A stretch of DNA of 64,000 bases from Vibrio diabolicus. Its GTDB lineage: Bacteria > Pseudomonadota > Gammaproteobacteria > Enterobacterales > Vibrionaceae. The notes below the pieces were generated by a model, which made no database searches, had not been told where the DNA came from, and saw only the letters and a program-made list of their open reading frames with translations. Made by a program: the position numbers and the translations under genes. Below, in pieces: positions 9,256 to 17,918 of the stretch. Numbering within the stretch: the stretch's first letter is position 1; each line of letters opens with the position of its first letter. The stretch lies in assembly GCA_001048675.1 (NCBI GenBank), contig CCKK01000003.1, positions 712,802 to 776,801 on the forward strand, given 5' to 3'.

Positions 9256-10062
9256 ATGAACAAGACGGATCTGAATGCCTATTTAACCAAGCTCGGTTTG
9301 CCAAGAGAGCTACCTGCCGATTTAGAAACATTACATAAAGTACACGTGGCACAGCACCGCAGCCTGCCGTTTGAGAACTTTGATATTGCGTTGCAGCGCG
9401 GCATCTCTGTTGAGATTGAAGACATCATTCAAAAAACGGTGTATCACTCTCGCGGTGGTTACTGCTTTGAATTGAATGGCTTAATGCTTGAGGTACTCAA
9501 TACTCTCGGATTTGAAGCACGCAGTTTACTAGGACGTGTGCATGTGTCGGGCACACCAACGGGCCGTAGTCATCAAATCACGTTGGTAACGCTGGATGAA
9601 CAAGCATGGATTGTCGATGTGGGCTTTGGCTCAAATACGCCGCGCGCGCCATTGCCGTTTATCCTCAACCAAGTGATTCAAACGGATTTACAAACCTTCC
9701 GCTTTGTCGAAGATGCTCAGTTTGGTTACTTCCTTCAAGTGTTGTCAACGGACGGAACGGACACGTGGAACAACCTTTATAGCTTCGATTTAGAGTTTGT
9801 ATTTGCGGGTGATATCGCGTGTGGCAACTTTTTTACCTCCACTTCTCCTCACTCGCGTTTTACCAGTGCAAGAGTCGCGGCGAAAGCAACAGAAAGTGGG
9901 TTGGTGACATTGCTTAACTACACACTCAAATACACCAGCCAAGGTGAGCAGACAGAATTGGAGTTAGAGCCGGGCCAAGCCTATTTGGATGCATTGAAAG
10001 AATACTTCGGCATTGAGCTTGATGCGCAGTACGGCGATCTTCGTCCGTTGCCTGATGCGTAA
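9256..10062 (+). CDS. Arylamine N-acetyltransferase
   Basis: This is a 268-residue protein from the ATG at 9256, preceded by AAGAG. An in-frame extension to 9133 exists but does not resemble the family. The catalytic triad is visible: Cys70 in RGGYCFELN, His106 in GRSHQITLV, and Asp121 in WIVDVGFGS. The family transfers acetyl from acetyl-CoA to arylamines and hydrazines, detoxifying them in the cytosol; natural substrates in Vibrio are unknown. It diverges from frmA with about 290 bases between, which hold no other gene that I can see. Confidence 0.93.
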   Translation: MNKTDLNAYLTKLGLPRELPADLETLHKVHVAQHRSLPFENFDIALQRGISVEIEDIIQKTVYHSRGGYCFELNGLMLEVLNTLGFEARSLLGRVHVSGTPTGRSHQITLVTLDEQAWIVDVGFGSNTPRAPLPFILNQVIQTDLQTFRFVEDAQFGYFLQVLSTDGTDTWNNLYSFDLEFVFAGDIACGNFFTSTSPHSRFTSARVAAKATESGLVTLLNYTLKYTSQGEQTELELEPGQAYLDALKEYFGIELDAQYGDLRPLPDA

Positions 10063-10142
10063 AATTCTCCCGTTTTCAAAGCGTAGCGCGACGAGAACAT
10101 TTTCATCACTATTTGTCTAAAAGAGGTCGACAGGAATACAGC

Positions 10143-11015
10143 ATGGCGAATTGGGAAGGGGTCAGCGAATTTGTTGCTGTGGCAGAAACCAACAGTTTTA
10201 CCGGAGCAGCAGCTAAGCTGAAAACATCGGTGGCACAAATCAGTCGTCGGGTATCAGCACTTGAAGAACGACTTGCGGTGAAATTGCTGCATCGCACGAC
10301 GAGAAAAGTCTCCCTGTCTGAAGCCGGACAACTCTATTACCAGCAGTGTAAACATTTGGTGGAAGGGTTAGAACTGGCCGAGCTTGCCGTAACGCAAATG
10401 CAGACCGAACCGCGCGGTTTACTGCGCGTGACGGCTCCTGTGACTTATGGGGAAATGAACCTCGCGCCGCTTTTGCATCAGTTTTTGGAAAAGTACCCGC
10501 GTGTGGATCTCGATTTAGTGCTGACCAACCAAAAGCTGGATTTGATTGAGCAAGGTGTGGACGTGGCGATTCGTCTTGGCCGCTTGCAAGATTCCAGCAT
10601 GATTGCCAAGCGTCTTTCCTCACGTCAAACCTACGTGTGTGCCAGTCCGATGTACTTGGAGCGTTTTGGTGAGCCACATACGTTGTCGGAATTGGGACGG
10701 CATCAGTGCTTGGTTGGCTCGGTCGACTATTGGCACTTTAAGGAAAATAAACGCGATAAATCTTTACGCGTGTCGGGACGAATTAAATGCAACAGCGGTT
10801 TTGCTTTGGTGGACGCAGCGAAACGCGGTCTGGGTTTAGTGCAGCTGCCGGATTATTACGTTCAAGAAGCGTTAGACAGTGGTGAGTTAGTCGAGGTGCT
10901 AACCGATTACCGCGACGATCGCGAAGGCATTTGGGCGTTGTATCCGCAAAGTCGCAATTTGTCGCCAAAAGTACGGTTATTGATCGACTTTTTGGCGCAA
11001 GAGCTTGTTGATTAG
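10143..11015 (+). CDS. LysR-family transcriptional regulator
   Basis: This is a 290-residue protein from the ATG at 10143, which has an AGGA ribosome site; a TTG ten codons earlier is less likely. It has the N-terminal winged HTH (WEGVSEFVAVAETNSFTGAA, then LLHRTTRKVSLSEAGQLYY) and the effector domain from about residue 88 (PRGLLRVTAPVTYGEMNLAP), of the AaeR/DmlR-like branch. It follows the N-acetyltransferase gene by 80 bases on the same strand. The target is not evident. A strong terminator follows. Confidence 0.9.
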   Translation: MANWEGVSEFVAVAETNSFTGAAAKLKTSVAQISRRVSALEERLAVKLLHRTTRKVSLSEAGQLYYQQCKHLVEGLELAELAVTQMQTEPRGLLRVTAPVTYGEMNLAPLLHQFLEKYPRVDLDLVLTNQKLDLIEQGVDVAIRLGRLQDSSMIAKRLSSRQTYVCASPMYLERFGEPHTLSELGRHQCLVGSVDYWHFKENKRDKSLRVSGRIKCNSGFALVDAAKRGLGLVQLPDYYVQEALDSGELVEVLTDYRDDREGIWALYPQSRNLSPKVRLLIDFLAQELVD

Positions 11016-11049
11016 CGGTTTAAAGTGCCTCATTACAAGGTATGTTGCT

Positions 11050-11080
11050 AAAACGCCCGGTGATGCCGGGCGTTTTTATT
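11050..11080 (+). terminator. Intrinsic terminator after the LysR gene
   Basis: AAAACGCCCGG pairs with CCGGGCGTTTT around TGATG, followed by TATT. It can also serve the convergent siderophore-interacting gene. Confidence 0.9.
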
Positions 11081-11114
11081 AGGATGAGAGCTGGAATCGA
11101 ATAGACATGAACCA

Positions 11115-11888
11115 CTATTGGTTGGATTCCGCGTCTTCACGTTTAATCACTTTGTGCCCATCTTCAGACACGCCTTGCTTCCAATAGCTGCTGATGTAGA
11201 TATTCTCGCGATCGACTTCTTTCTCATTGCGGAAATATTGGCGCAGCGCACGCATTGAATCGAACTCACACGCACACCATATCGAAGCGTTACCATCTAA
11301 CCACTCGAGTTCGCGAACGCTATCAGCCAAGGCTTGCCCTTCGGTTAACCAAATCAACTCCATGCCTGCTGGCGCATGTAGGGGTTGGATGTCGGCTGGA
11401 GACATCACGCTGATCACTGCATAGCCTTTGGCCTCTTCTGGCAACGTACGAACTTTCGCAGAAAGCGCTGGAAGTGCCGTCATATCGGCAGCCATGAAGA
11501 ACCAATCCGCCTCCGTATTTAAGTTGGAGATGCTACCCGGCCCCACGATGCTGATCGTGTCGCCTTTTTGCGCGGCCATTGCCCAACGTGCTGCAAATCC
11601 GCATTGCAGATCTTGCGTTACGTGTCGGACGAAATCCACTTCGATTGAGCTGGTTTCTGGATGAAAGCGTCGAATTGTGTAAGTGCGCATGATTGGTCGG
11701 TCGTCTTCTGACAGGATGCTCAGATCCGAGCCACCCATATCGTTAAACAGTAATTTGATGTAACTGCCTTCGCAGTCACGAGGAAAGTGGCTCAGCGCCT
11801 CACCTTGCAAGGTAATGCGCTGCATGTTTGGAGTAATTGTCTCTGTGTCTGTGACAACAATCGTTTTAGGTTGAGGCTTCTTCTTCAT
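11115..11888 (-). CDS. Siderophore-interacting protein (FAD-dependent ferric-siderophore reductase, ViuB-like)
   Basis: This is a 257-residue protein from the ATG at 11888. An N-terminal FAD-binding barrel carries the RTYTIRRF motif (family R-x-Y-T/S), then DFVRH, GDTISIVGPG and WFFMAADMTALPA. The C-terminal NAD(P)H-binding domain holds WCACEFDSMRALR and the family ending YWKQGVSEDGH. It should reduce ferric iron released from imported siderophores in the cytosol. A 16-codon in-frame extension upstream would run through the Fur box, so I reject it. It is expected to be induced by iron starvation. Confidence 0.94.
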   Translation of the reverse strand: MKKKPQPKTIVVTDTETITPNMQRITLQGEALSHFPRDCEGSYIKLLFNDMGGSDLSILSEDDRPIMRTYTIRRFHPETSSIEVDFVRHVTQDLQCGFAARWAMAAQKGDTISIVGPGSISNLNTEADWFFMAADMTALPALSAKVRTLPEEAKGYAVISVMSPADIQPLHAPAGMELIWLTEGQALADSVRELEWLDGNASIWCACEFDSMRALRQYFRNEKEVDRENIYISSYWKQGVSEDGHKVIKREDAESNQ

Positions 11889-11902
11889 CTTTGACTCTAC
11901 TC

Positions 11903-11921
11903 GATAATTATTCTCTTTCTC
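11903..11921 (-). promoter_or_regulatory. Fur box
   Basis: On the minus strand GAGAAAGAGAATAATTATC matches the 19-bp Fur consensus (GATAATGATAATCATTATC) at 15 of 19 positions by my count. It lies 15 bases upstream of the siderophore-interacting gene start, where a repressor would block transcription. Confidence 0.65.
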
Positions 11922-12043
11922 ATTTAAGGTTATCAAGATCTCTCATAAGAGGGTAGTGTCTTTATATAAATTTACACTGTGAATTGAGCTGGATTATTGG
12001 AGTATTGCAGTGGTACTGGGGACTGGGGCGAGCAAAATACGTA

Positions 12044-12079
12044 GAAAAAATAAGAAAGGGCACGCCAACATGCCCTTTC
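12044..12079 (-). terminator. Intrinsic terminator after the S9 peptidase gene
   Basis: On the minus strand GAAAGGGCA and TGCCCTTTC form a 9-bp stem with an 8-nt loop, followed by TTATTTTTT. Confidence 0.85.
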
Positions 12080-12099
12080 GAACTTAACGATGTAAAGGC

Positions 12100-14022
12100 T
12101 TACTGAGTCTGCTCAAGTAAATGTGTTTTTAGGAATCTATCCATCGCTTGGTAACCATCAAGACGGTTCTCCAAAGAGCGGAATCCGTGCCCCTCATTTT
12201 CCTTCACGATGTATTCGACCTCGACGCCTTGTTCGCGCAGTGCATCAACGATTTGGTCTGACTCGCTCTTCACCACGCGTGGATCTTGTGCACCTTGTAG
12301 GACCAATAAGGGTGCCTTAATTTGGTCGACATGGAACACTGGTGAGTAGGCTTTCATCATTTTCGCATCTTCAGGATCATTCGGATTGCCTACTTGCTCG
12401 TGTAACATTGCAAGGAATGGTGCCCAATAAGGTGGAATGGAGTCCATAAAGGTAAATAAGTTAGATACGCCAACGTAGTCGATTCCGCACTTATATAAAT
12501 CAGGAGTGAATGTCACCCCCGCCAGAGTTGCGTAGCCGCCATAAGAGGCACCATAAATACATACGTTGCCATCTTGTGCGTAACCTTGTTCGGTAGCCCA
12601 TTTGACACCGTCGGTAATGTCATCCTGCATGGATTGTCCCCATTGCTTAAACGACTTCTCCCAAAACTCGCGACCATAACCAGTTGAGCCCCTGAAGTTC
12701 ATTTGCAGCACTGCGATACCGCGGTTAGCGAATAATTGCACCTCAGGCTGAAATCCCCAGTGATCACGAGCCCATGGACCACCGTGCGGGAGCACAAGCA
12801 AAGGCAGATCTTTGGCTTCTCGACCCTTCGGCAGCGTTAGGTACCCATGAATGGTATCTCCATCGCGAGCGGTGTATTGGATAGGCGTCATCTTCGCCAT
12901 ATGTTCTGGCTTATGCCATGGAGCGTTTTCTGCCAATTTCTCCAATTTGTCTGCTTTACGATCGTAGAAGTAGTAATTTGGTCGATCGACATCGCTGTAG
13001 GTGACGACAATCATTTTACTTTCATCTCGCGTCGCACTGGTTACAGAAATTTCTACATTTGGCAGTTTCTCTGAGAGGCGTTCGAAGGTTTGTTGGTAGG
13101 AATCATCTAAGAAGTGATAGTGGTTTTTATCTGTCACGTAAGAGACTGAAACCAGCTTATTAAGCGCTTCAGAGTAATGAGCGCTATTCACGTCAACTTC
13201 CGGATGAGAGAAGATTTCTCGTATTTCTTTATTGGCTTTTACATCGTATTCAACGATGGCTGATTTATCACGCGTAATTCGTGATGCCACATATAAGTTT
13301 TTGTTGTCCGGCGTGAATGAAATGGGGCTAAAGCTCTCTTTGAAAGTGAGATTCTTTAGCGGCTTAAATTCATCTTCAACCGTATCGCGATATAAAACGG
13401 AGGTATTAACACCATCTGATGTGGTGATGACACGAATGTTGCCATCGTGATCGGTACCCCATGAGCGCACATTGCCCGGGTTTTGCGCGACGAGAGTATT
13501 TTCGCCTGTTTTTAGATTATGTCGATAAACATCAAAGACTTGTGGGTTACGCTCGTTACTCGAAATCAAAATGTCATCGGGTTGATTGTCTAGCGTGTCG
13601 ATAACGTATGCCACAACACCGGATGTCGGTGTGATGGTTTTCTCTTCGCCTGTTTTGACATTAACCGTCACGAGATAAAAGTTCTCATCTCCTCCCGTAT
13701 CACGAGAGTAAATTACGGTGTCTTCGCCAACCCAGTAGTAGTATGCGATGTCGCGCCCTGTTACGGATGTGACGCGTTTTATCTGATCGGGGTTATCTGT
13801 GGGATAAACAAAGACGTTCTTACGGTCTTGCCATGGCTTCATCATTGAGATGTAGTCACCAGCAGGAGAGATTTGATAGCTAGAAACTTCGCTGTTTTTA
13901 AAGAAATAATCCACTGGATACTCGGGTGGAATCATTTCAGCATTGGTTGTGGTGGATGTTTGACTGCAACCCGCCAATAATAATCCAAAAGTGGCAGCAA
14001 GAATAAGCTTGCGAGTGTGCAT
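12100..14022 (-). CDS. S9-family prolyl oligopeptidase-like lipoprotein peptidase
   Basis: This is a 640-residue protein. A lipoprotein signal (LLLAGCSQ, lipobox Cys19) suggests an anchor in the envelope. Residues about 40-370 look like the beta-propeller of the S9 family; the C-terminal 260 residues form the alpha/beta-hydrolase domain. The triad is visible: Ser493 in GASYGGYA, Asp580 in GAQDPRV, His612 in NEGHGF. Members cleave peptides or acyl-peptides, often dipeptides from an N-terminus; specificity here is unknown. It is a single-gene unit with its own terminator. Confidence 0.92.
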   Translation of the reverse strand: MHTRKLILAATFGLLLAGCSQTSTTTNAEMIPPEYPVDYFFKNSEVSSYQISPAGDYISMMKPWQDRKNVFVYPTDNPDQIKRVTSVTGRDIAYYYWVGEDTVIYSRDTGGDENFYLVTVNVKTGEEKTITPTSGVVAYVIDTLDNQPDDILISSNERNPQVFDVYRHNLKTGENTLVAQNPGNVRSWGTDHDGNIRVITTSDGVNTSVLYRDTVEDEFKPLKNLTFKESFSPISFTPDNKNLYVASRITRDKSAIVEYDVKANKEIREIFSHPEVDVNSAHYSEALNKLVSVSYVTDKNHYHFLDDSYQQTFERLSEKLPNVEISVTSATRDESKMIVVTYSDVDRPNYYFYDRKADKLEKLAENAPWHKPEHMAKMTPIQYTARDGDTIHGYLTLPKGREAKDLPLLVLPHGGPWARDHWGFQPEVQLFANRGIAVLQMNFRGSTGYGREFWEKSFKQWGQSMQDDITDGVKWATEQGYAQDGNVCIYGASYGGYATLAGVTFTPDLYKCGIDYVGVSNLFTFMDSIPPYWAPFLAMLHEQVGNPNDPEDAKMMKAYSPVFHVDQIKAPLLVLQGAQDPRVVKSESDQIVDALREQGVEVEYIVKENEGHGFRSLENRLDGYQAMDRFLKTHLLEQTQ

Positions 14023-14277
14023 TGTGTAACGCTCCTTGTGTAAAGGGCCTTAAGCTCATGAGCTTTTGGCCAGGGTGATAGATTCATCGCAGTTACTGCG
14101 AGCAAGCAACGAACATTAAAATAGCTGTGGCTTATGATTAGTGTGCTTTTAATAAATAGCGCATTGCTTCGCTACTATGACCCTGGCATTGTCCAAAAGT
14201 GGCGTTAGATTGTGATTATTGATTCAGTATCTACCTGAACTTTGTATTAGATCACGGTTTTACGGCTATTTTGTCTT

Positions 14278-14862
14278 CTATATCATTGGGATAGTCGACA
14301 GCAGTAAAAGCGCTGCCATCCCATAGTTAAACCCTTTTACACGCCTAGATGTGGTCAACCAGCGTTGAAGTTGCATGCCTGCCGCGGTCCAAAATGTTAC
14401 CGATGGCAAGTTAGCTAAGCAGAAGATACCCGCGATAAAAGTCAGCTCTAGCCATGCGCCACCGCTGCTGTACACGGTAATAGCCGTTAACGCCATCGAC
14501 CAACCCTTCGGGTTCACCCATTGGAATGCCACCGCCCCTAAAAAAGACATTGGGCGAAAATCGTGTTTTGCTTCGGTTTTGCCGCTCGTGGCGATTTTGT
14601 ACGTCAAGTACAGCAAATAACTCAAGCTCAATACTTTCAAAATGGAGTGAGTAATCGGGTAAGCGTTGAAGAGACTCATCAAACCAATGCCTACTAAAAT
14701 CAGCATGGCACCAAAACCGAAGGTAATGCCCAACATGTGTGGAATGGTGCGTTTAAATCCAACATTTGCCCCTGAGGTCATCAACATAATGTTATTGGGA
14801 CCCGGCGTAAAAGTGGAGACAAAAGCGAACAACGCCAAAGCGCCCAGTTGATGATATTCCAT
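14278..14862 (-). CDS. LysE/RhtB-family amino acid exporter
   Basis: This 194-residue membrane protein has about six hydrophobic helices and the family start FVSTFTPGPNNIMLMTSGANVGF, here beginning near residue 15. FQWVNPKGW is the second conserved loop. Family members export amino acids such as lysine, threonine or homoserine lactone. It diverges from an Lrp/AsnC regulator 115 bases away, the common arrangement in which the regulator controls the exporter in response to the amino acid. Confidence 0.92.
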   Translation of the reverse strand: MEYHQLGALALFAFVSTFTPGPNNIMLMTSGANVGFKRTIPHMLGITFGFGAMLILVGIGLMSLFNAYPITHSILKVLSLSYLLYLTYKIATSGKTEAKHDFRPMSFLGAVAFQWVNPKGWSMALTAITVYSSGGAWLELTFIAGIFCLANLPSVTFWTAAGMQLQRWLTTSRRVKGFNYGMAALLLLSTIPMI

Positions 14863-14976
14863 AGATTGTTCCTTGAATCAGTTCTCGATAAGTTGAGAAC
14901 AACTATAAGTAGAACTGAGGTCAATATTGTGCTTTTATTTGATGATTAGAAACTAAATAAGCAATGAAACATCATC

Positions 14977-15417
14977 ATGGATAGATTTGACGAAAGAATA
15001 TTGCAAGTGCTCAAACGAGACGGAAGAATCTCCAATGTGGAGCTGTCGGAACGCGTTGGTTTATCTCCGTCTGCAACCTTACGCCGAGTGCAAGATTTAG
15101 AGCGTAAAGGCGTGATCAAAGGCTACCGAGCAGTACTGGATAATCAGCAACTTGGCGTGGGTTTTGTCGCTTATGTGTCGATTGGTTTGGCCTCGCACTC
15201 TAAGCAAGCACAGCTTGGTTTTGAAGAACACGTGCGCTTTGTGGATGAAGTGGTGGAATGTCACAATATTACGGGAGCTAATGAATATTTAATACGCGTA
15301 GAAACGCAAAGTTTAGCCGCATATAAAGCGTTCCATGCCGATGTACTGGGTGAGTGTGAGCACGTCAAGTCGATCACAACCATGGTGGTAATGGACACAC
15401 CGAAAGACGAACGTTAG
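14977..15417 (+). CDS. Lrp/AsnC-family transcriptional regulator
   Basis: This is a 146-residue protein. An N-terminal helix-turn-helix (FDERILQVLKRDGRISNVEL, then LSPSATLRRVQDLERKGVIKGY) is followed by a RAM effector domain (VGFVAYVSIGLAS through HNITGANEYLIRVETQ). Proteins of this family form dimers or octamers and sense amino acids. It is divergent from the LysE-type exporter, its likely target. Confidence 0.93.
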   Translation: MDRFDERILQVLKRDGRISNVELSERVGLSPSATLRRVQDLERKGVIKGYRAVLDNQQLGVGFVAYVSIGLASHSKQAQLGFEEHVRFVDEVVECHNITGANEYLIRVETQSLAAYKAFHADVLGECEHVKSITTMVVMDTPKDER

Positions 15418-15632
15418 TCGGTCAAGAGTGGCATGGTTTTGTGGCACATGAATTTGAAGTGACTCGAAAGAGTCAGTCGAGTATGAGATAAGTACACAAC
15501 AAATGCTGGAAAGCAGATGGCACTCTTACAATTTCCACCTTTATTCTCACCTTCGAAATAATCTCATCCTGCTAGTTTTGCTTAAACCGCTTGTGTTCAT
15601 GAGCGGCGAGTCAGCAAATTTAAGGATGAACG

Positions 15633-16811
15633 ATGAAATCACATGTAACACTTCCTCTTTTGAGCTTAAGCGCTGTTGCCGCATTGAGCTCATTTAACGT
15701 CAACGCCCACGGCTGGGTAGAATTTCCAAGTGCTCGTCAGAATACGTGTTATTTAGACGGTGGTTTTTGGACCAATGAGATCCCCAACCAAGCGTGTAAA
15801 GCGGCTTTTGAAGAATCTGGTGCTTACCCGTTTGTGCAACGCAGTGAAATTGCAGCAAACGTACCAAATTACCGAGATATGGAGCATGTTAAAGCCGTAG
15901 TCCGTGACGGCGAACTGTGTTCTGCCGGCGATGCCGCTAAGAAAGGCTTGAACATTCCTTCTCCAAACTGGCAGCGCACCAATGTTACGCCAGATGCAAA
16001 TAACCAGATTGAATTGGTGTTTTACGGCAAGGCGCCGCACAACCCATCATACTGGGAATTCTATCTCACCAAGCCGACCTATGATGATTCAAAACCGCTT
16101 ACTTGGAGTGATTTAGAGCTGATCGACACCGCTGGTGACGTGTATGTTGATGCGGAAAAACGCTACCGTATTCAGGTGACTTTCCCAGCTGAGCGCTCGG
16201 GCGATGCAGTGCTTTATACTCGTTGGCAGCGCATTGATGTGGCTGGTGAAGGTTTCTACAACTGTAGTGACATTACGTTAAACGGAACAGGTACGACGCC
16301 GCCGACTGACCCCGTTGATCCAACCGAACCGGGTAATAATCTGACATCTCTGGGCTACTTTGTTCAGCAAGGTTTTGGACCAGTAGAAGCGGGTGACACC
16401 ATCCGTTTCCGTACGTTTAATGCGACAGGCAATGAAATTGTTGATATTTCACTGCCAATCAGCGCAAACAATACGACGACTTGGGCGGCAGAAATTGCGG
16501 ATCAATTTAACGCGCAGCAAACGGGCGATTGGTATGTAGGCATTTGGCATCAAGAGATGAACCACTACATGTTCGATAGTAAGAACGTGAATGCGAACCA
16601 AGTATTAGCGCCAAGCGCAGACTTCAGTTATGCGTTGTCACTGATCAAAGCGGATGTACCGCCACCAGTTGAACCAACCAACTTGTGGGACAAGACGGCC
16701 GTTTACGACCAAGGTGATGTGGTGACGCACAACGGTAAAGAATGGACTGCCCAGTGGTGGACGTCTGGTGAGGAACCAGGCACAACGGGTCAATGGGGGG
16801 TATGGCGTTAA
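15633..16811 (+). CDS. Chitin-active lytic polysaccharide monooxygenase (AA10) with C-terminal chitin-binding module
   Basis: This 392-residue secreted protein has a good AAGGA ribosome site. The signal peptide ends at Ala25, so His26 becomes the mature N-terminal residue, the first half of the copper histidine brace. The second is His136 in GKAPHNPSYWEF. The AA10 domain covers about 26-217. A Pro/Thr linker (TTPPTDPVDPTEPG) leads to a middle domain (about 235-340), and a C-terminal CBM5/12 module (about 348-392) holds the aromatic motif EWTAQWWTSGEEPG. It oxidatively cleaves crystalline chitin outside the cell. No other chitinase gene is adjacent. Confidence 0.93.
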   Translation: MKSHVTLPLLSLSAVAALSSFNVNAHGWVEFPSARQNTCYLDGGFWTNEIPNQACKAAFEESGAYPFVQRSEIAANVPNYRDMEHVKAVVRDGELCSAGDAAKKGLNIPSPNWQRTNVTPDANNQIELVFYGKAPHNPSYWEFYLTKPTYDDSKPLTWSDLELIDTAGDVYVDAEKRYRIQVTFPAERSGDAVLYTRWQRIDVAGEGFYNCSDITLNGTGTTPPTDPVDPTEPGNNLTSLGYFVQQGFGPVEAGDTIRFRTFNATGNEIVDISLPISANNTTTWAAEIADQFNAQQTGDWYVGIWHQEMNHYMFDSKNVNANQVLAPSADFSYALSLIKADVPPPVEPTNLWDKTAVYDQGDVVTHNGKEWTAQWWTSGEEPGTTGQWGVWR

Positions 16812-16836
16812 GCCAGTTATTCGGGCCCTGATCAAT

Positions 16837-16871
16837 AAAACCCTTCTCATGTGAGAAGGGTTTGTTTTTTC
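16837..16871 (+). terminator. Intrinsic terminator after the LPMO gene
   Basis: AAACCCTTCTC pairs with GAGAAGGGTTT around a short loop and is followed by GTTTTTTC. Confidence 0.9.
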
Positions 16872-16927
16872 AGTCTAAAACGACCACTTTGGTGGAGTGG
16901 TTGTCTTGAAAATCAGAGCACATATCG

Positions 16928-17548
16928 TTATTCGCTTGCTCTCCACTCGATCCAGTTGAGCATCGCATAGTCTGCCAGTTTGAGCATCGGAATGTCTTCG
17001 TGTGTATCACCGTAGGCATAAATAGACTCAAACTCGTCGAGCGAAAACGCCGCCTTAACGCGCGAGACTTTTCTTTCTAAACTGCAATCACCTTGCTGGT
17101 AAAAGCCACTCAGTTTTGGCTGTTCTGAGATCAGTTCACTGCACAGCAAGCGGTAACCGTTCGCTTCACACCAAGGCTTGAGATACGCATTGAGTGATGC
17201 TGACACCACCACAATGGTATCGCCTCTGTGTTGATGCCACGCCAACCTTTCCATCGCTTCTGGCCGTAAGTACAGCGGGATCACTTCATGGGCAAACTGA
17301 GCGCCAATCGCTTCAATTTGCTGCGTTTCTTTCCCTGAAAATGCAATAAAACTGCTGAGCGGACGCATAAGACGAGCGGGTAACACTCCGAGTTTGTACA
17401 GCGCATAAAATGGCATGATAGCGACCTTTCCTACTCGCTTGCGCAGGCCATAAGCAGAATAGTGGAGGAAAAGGCTAAACATATCCTCTCGGGTAATGGT
17501 GCCATCAAAATCAAACAGTGCCAGTGACGGCTTGGTAGTATCGAGCAA
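16928..17548 (-). CDS. HAD-IB family phosphatase (SerB-like)
   Basis: This 206-residue protein has motif I FDFDGTITREDMF near the N-terminus, motif II VVVSASLNAYLKPW, and motif IV YAYGDTHEDIPML. This is the HAD-IB layout, in which members hydrolyse phosphoserine or lysophospholipid-type phosphates. There is no ATG near the start: the codon at 17548 is TTG, and an in-frame CTG sits at 17554, with TAGG about 8 bases further up. A stop is just upstream, so a non-ATG start (or a sequence error) is needed. It is the last gene of a minus-strand run with a cupin and qnr. Confidence 0.85.
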   Translation of the reverse strand: MLDTTKPSLALFDFDGTITREDMFSLFLHYSAYGLRKRVGKVAIMPFYALYKLGVLPARLMRPLSSFIAFSGKETQQIEAIGAQFAHEVIPLYLRPEAMERLAWHQHRGDTIVVVSASLNAYLKPWCEANGYRLLCSELISEQPKLSGFYQQGDCSLERKVSRVKAAFSLDEFESIYAYGDTHEDIPMLKLADYAMLNWIEWRASE

Positions 17549-17586
17549 ATTCAGCGCCTATTTTTCGATTTAAGATCGTTTTGTGT

Positions 17587-17898
17587 TTATTGATAAAACA
17601 CTGCCAACCAAATGGTTTCTTGCGTTGGGTCAGTCCAGCTCACTTTGTGTTTAGTATGAGCTGGAATCGTAATGTGATCGCCTGCCTCAAGTCGTTTCAC
17701 TGCACCTGATTCAAAAGTCAGCTCTCCAGTTCCTTTAAGAACCAATACCCATTCATGTTCTTCTTGATCGTACCAGCCACTTTTGGGCGAGGTTTGCCCT
17801 GTTGAGACAATGCGTTCTATACGCAGGTTTTTGTGGGTCAGCAGGTCTTCGAACACTTCCTCGTCGAGGTTATTCGGTAAGTCTTTAAACAGGTTCAT
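17587..17898 (-). CDS. Cupin-domain protein
   Basis: This 103-residue single-domain cupin carries both conserved motifs: the first around WYDQEEHEWVLVLKGTGELTF and the second GDHITIPAHTKHKVSWTD. The first motif lacks the second metal-binding His of classical cupins (E-H-E is kept), so metal content is uncertain. It lies 20 bases downstream of qnr on the same strand, so the two may share a transcript. Function unknown. Confidence 0.85.
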   Translation of the reverse strand: MNLFKDLPNNLDEEVFEDLLTHKNLRIERIVSTGQTSPKSGWYDQEEHEWVLVLKGTGELTFESGAVKRLEAGDHITIPAHTKHKVSWTDPTQETIWLAVFYQ

Positions 17899-17918
17899 GG
17901 CCTTTCCTTAGATAATGA

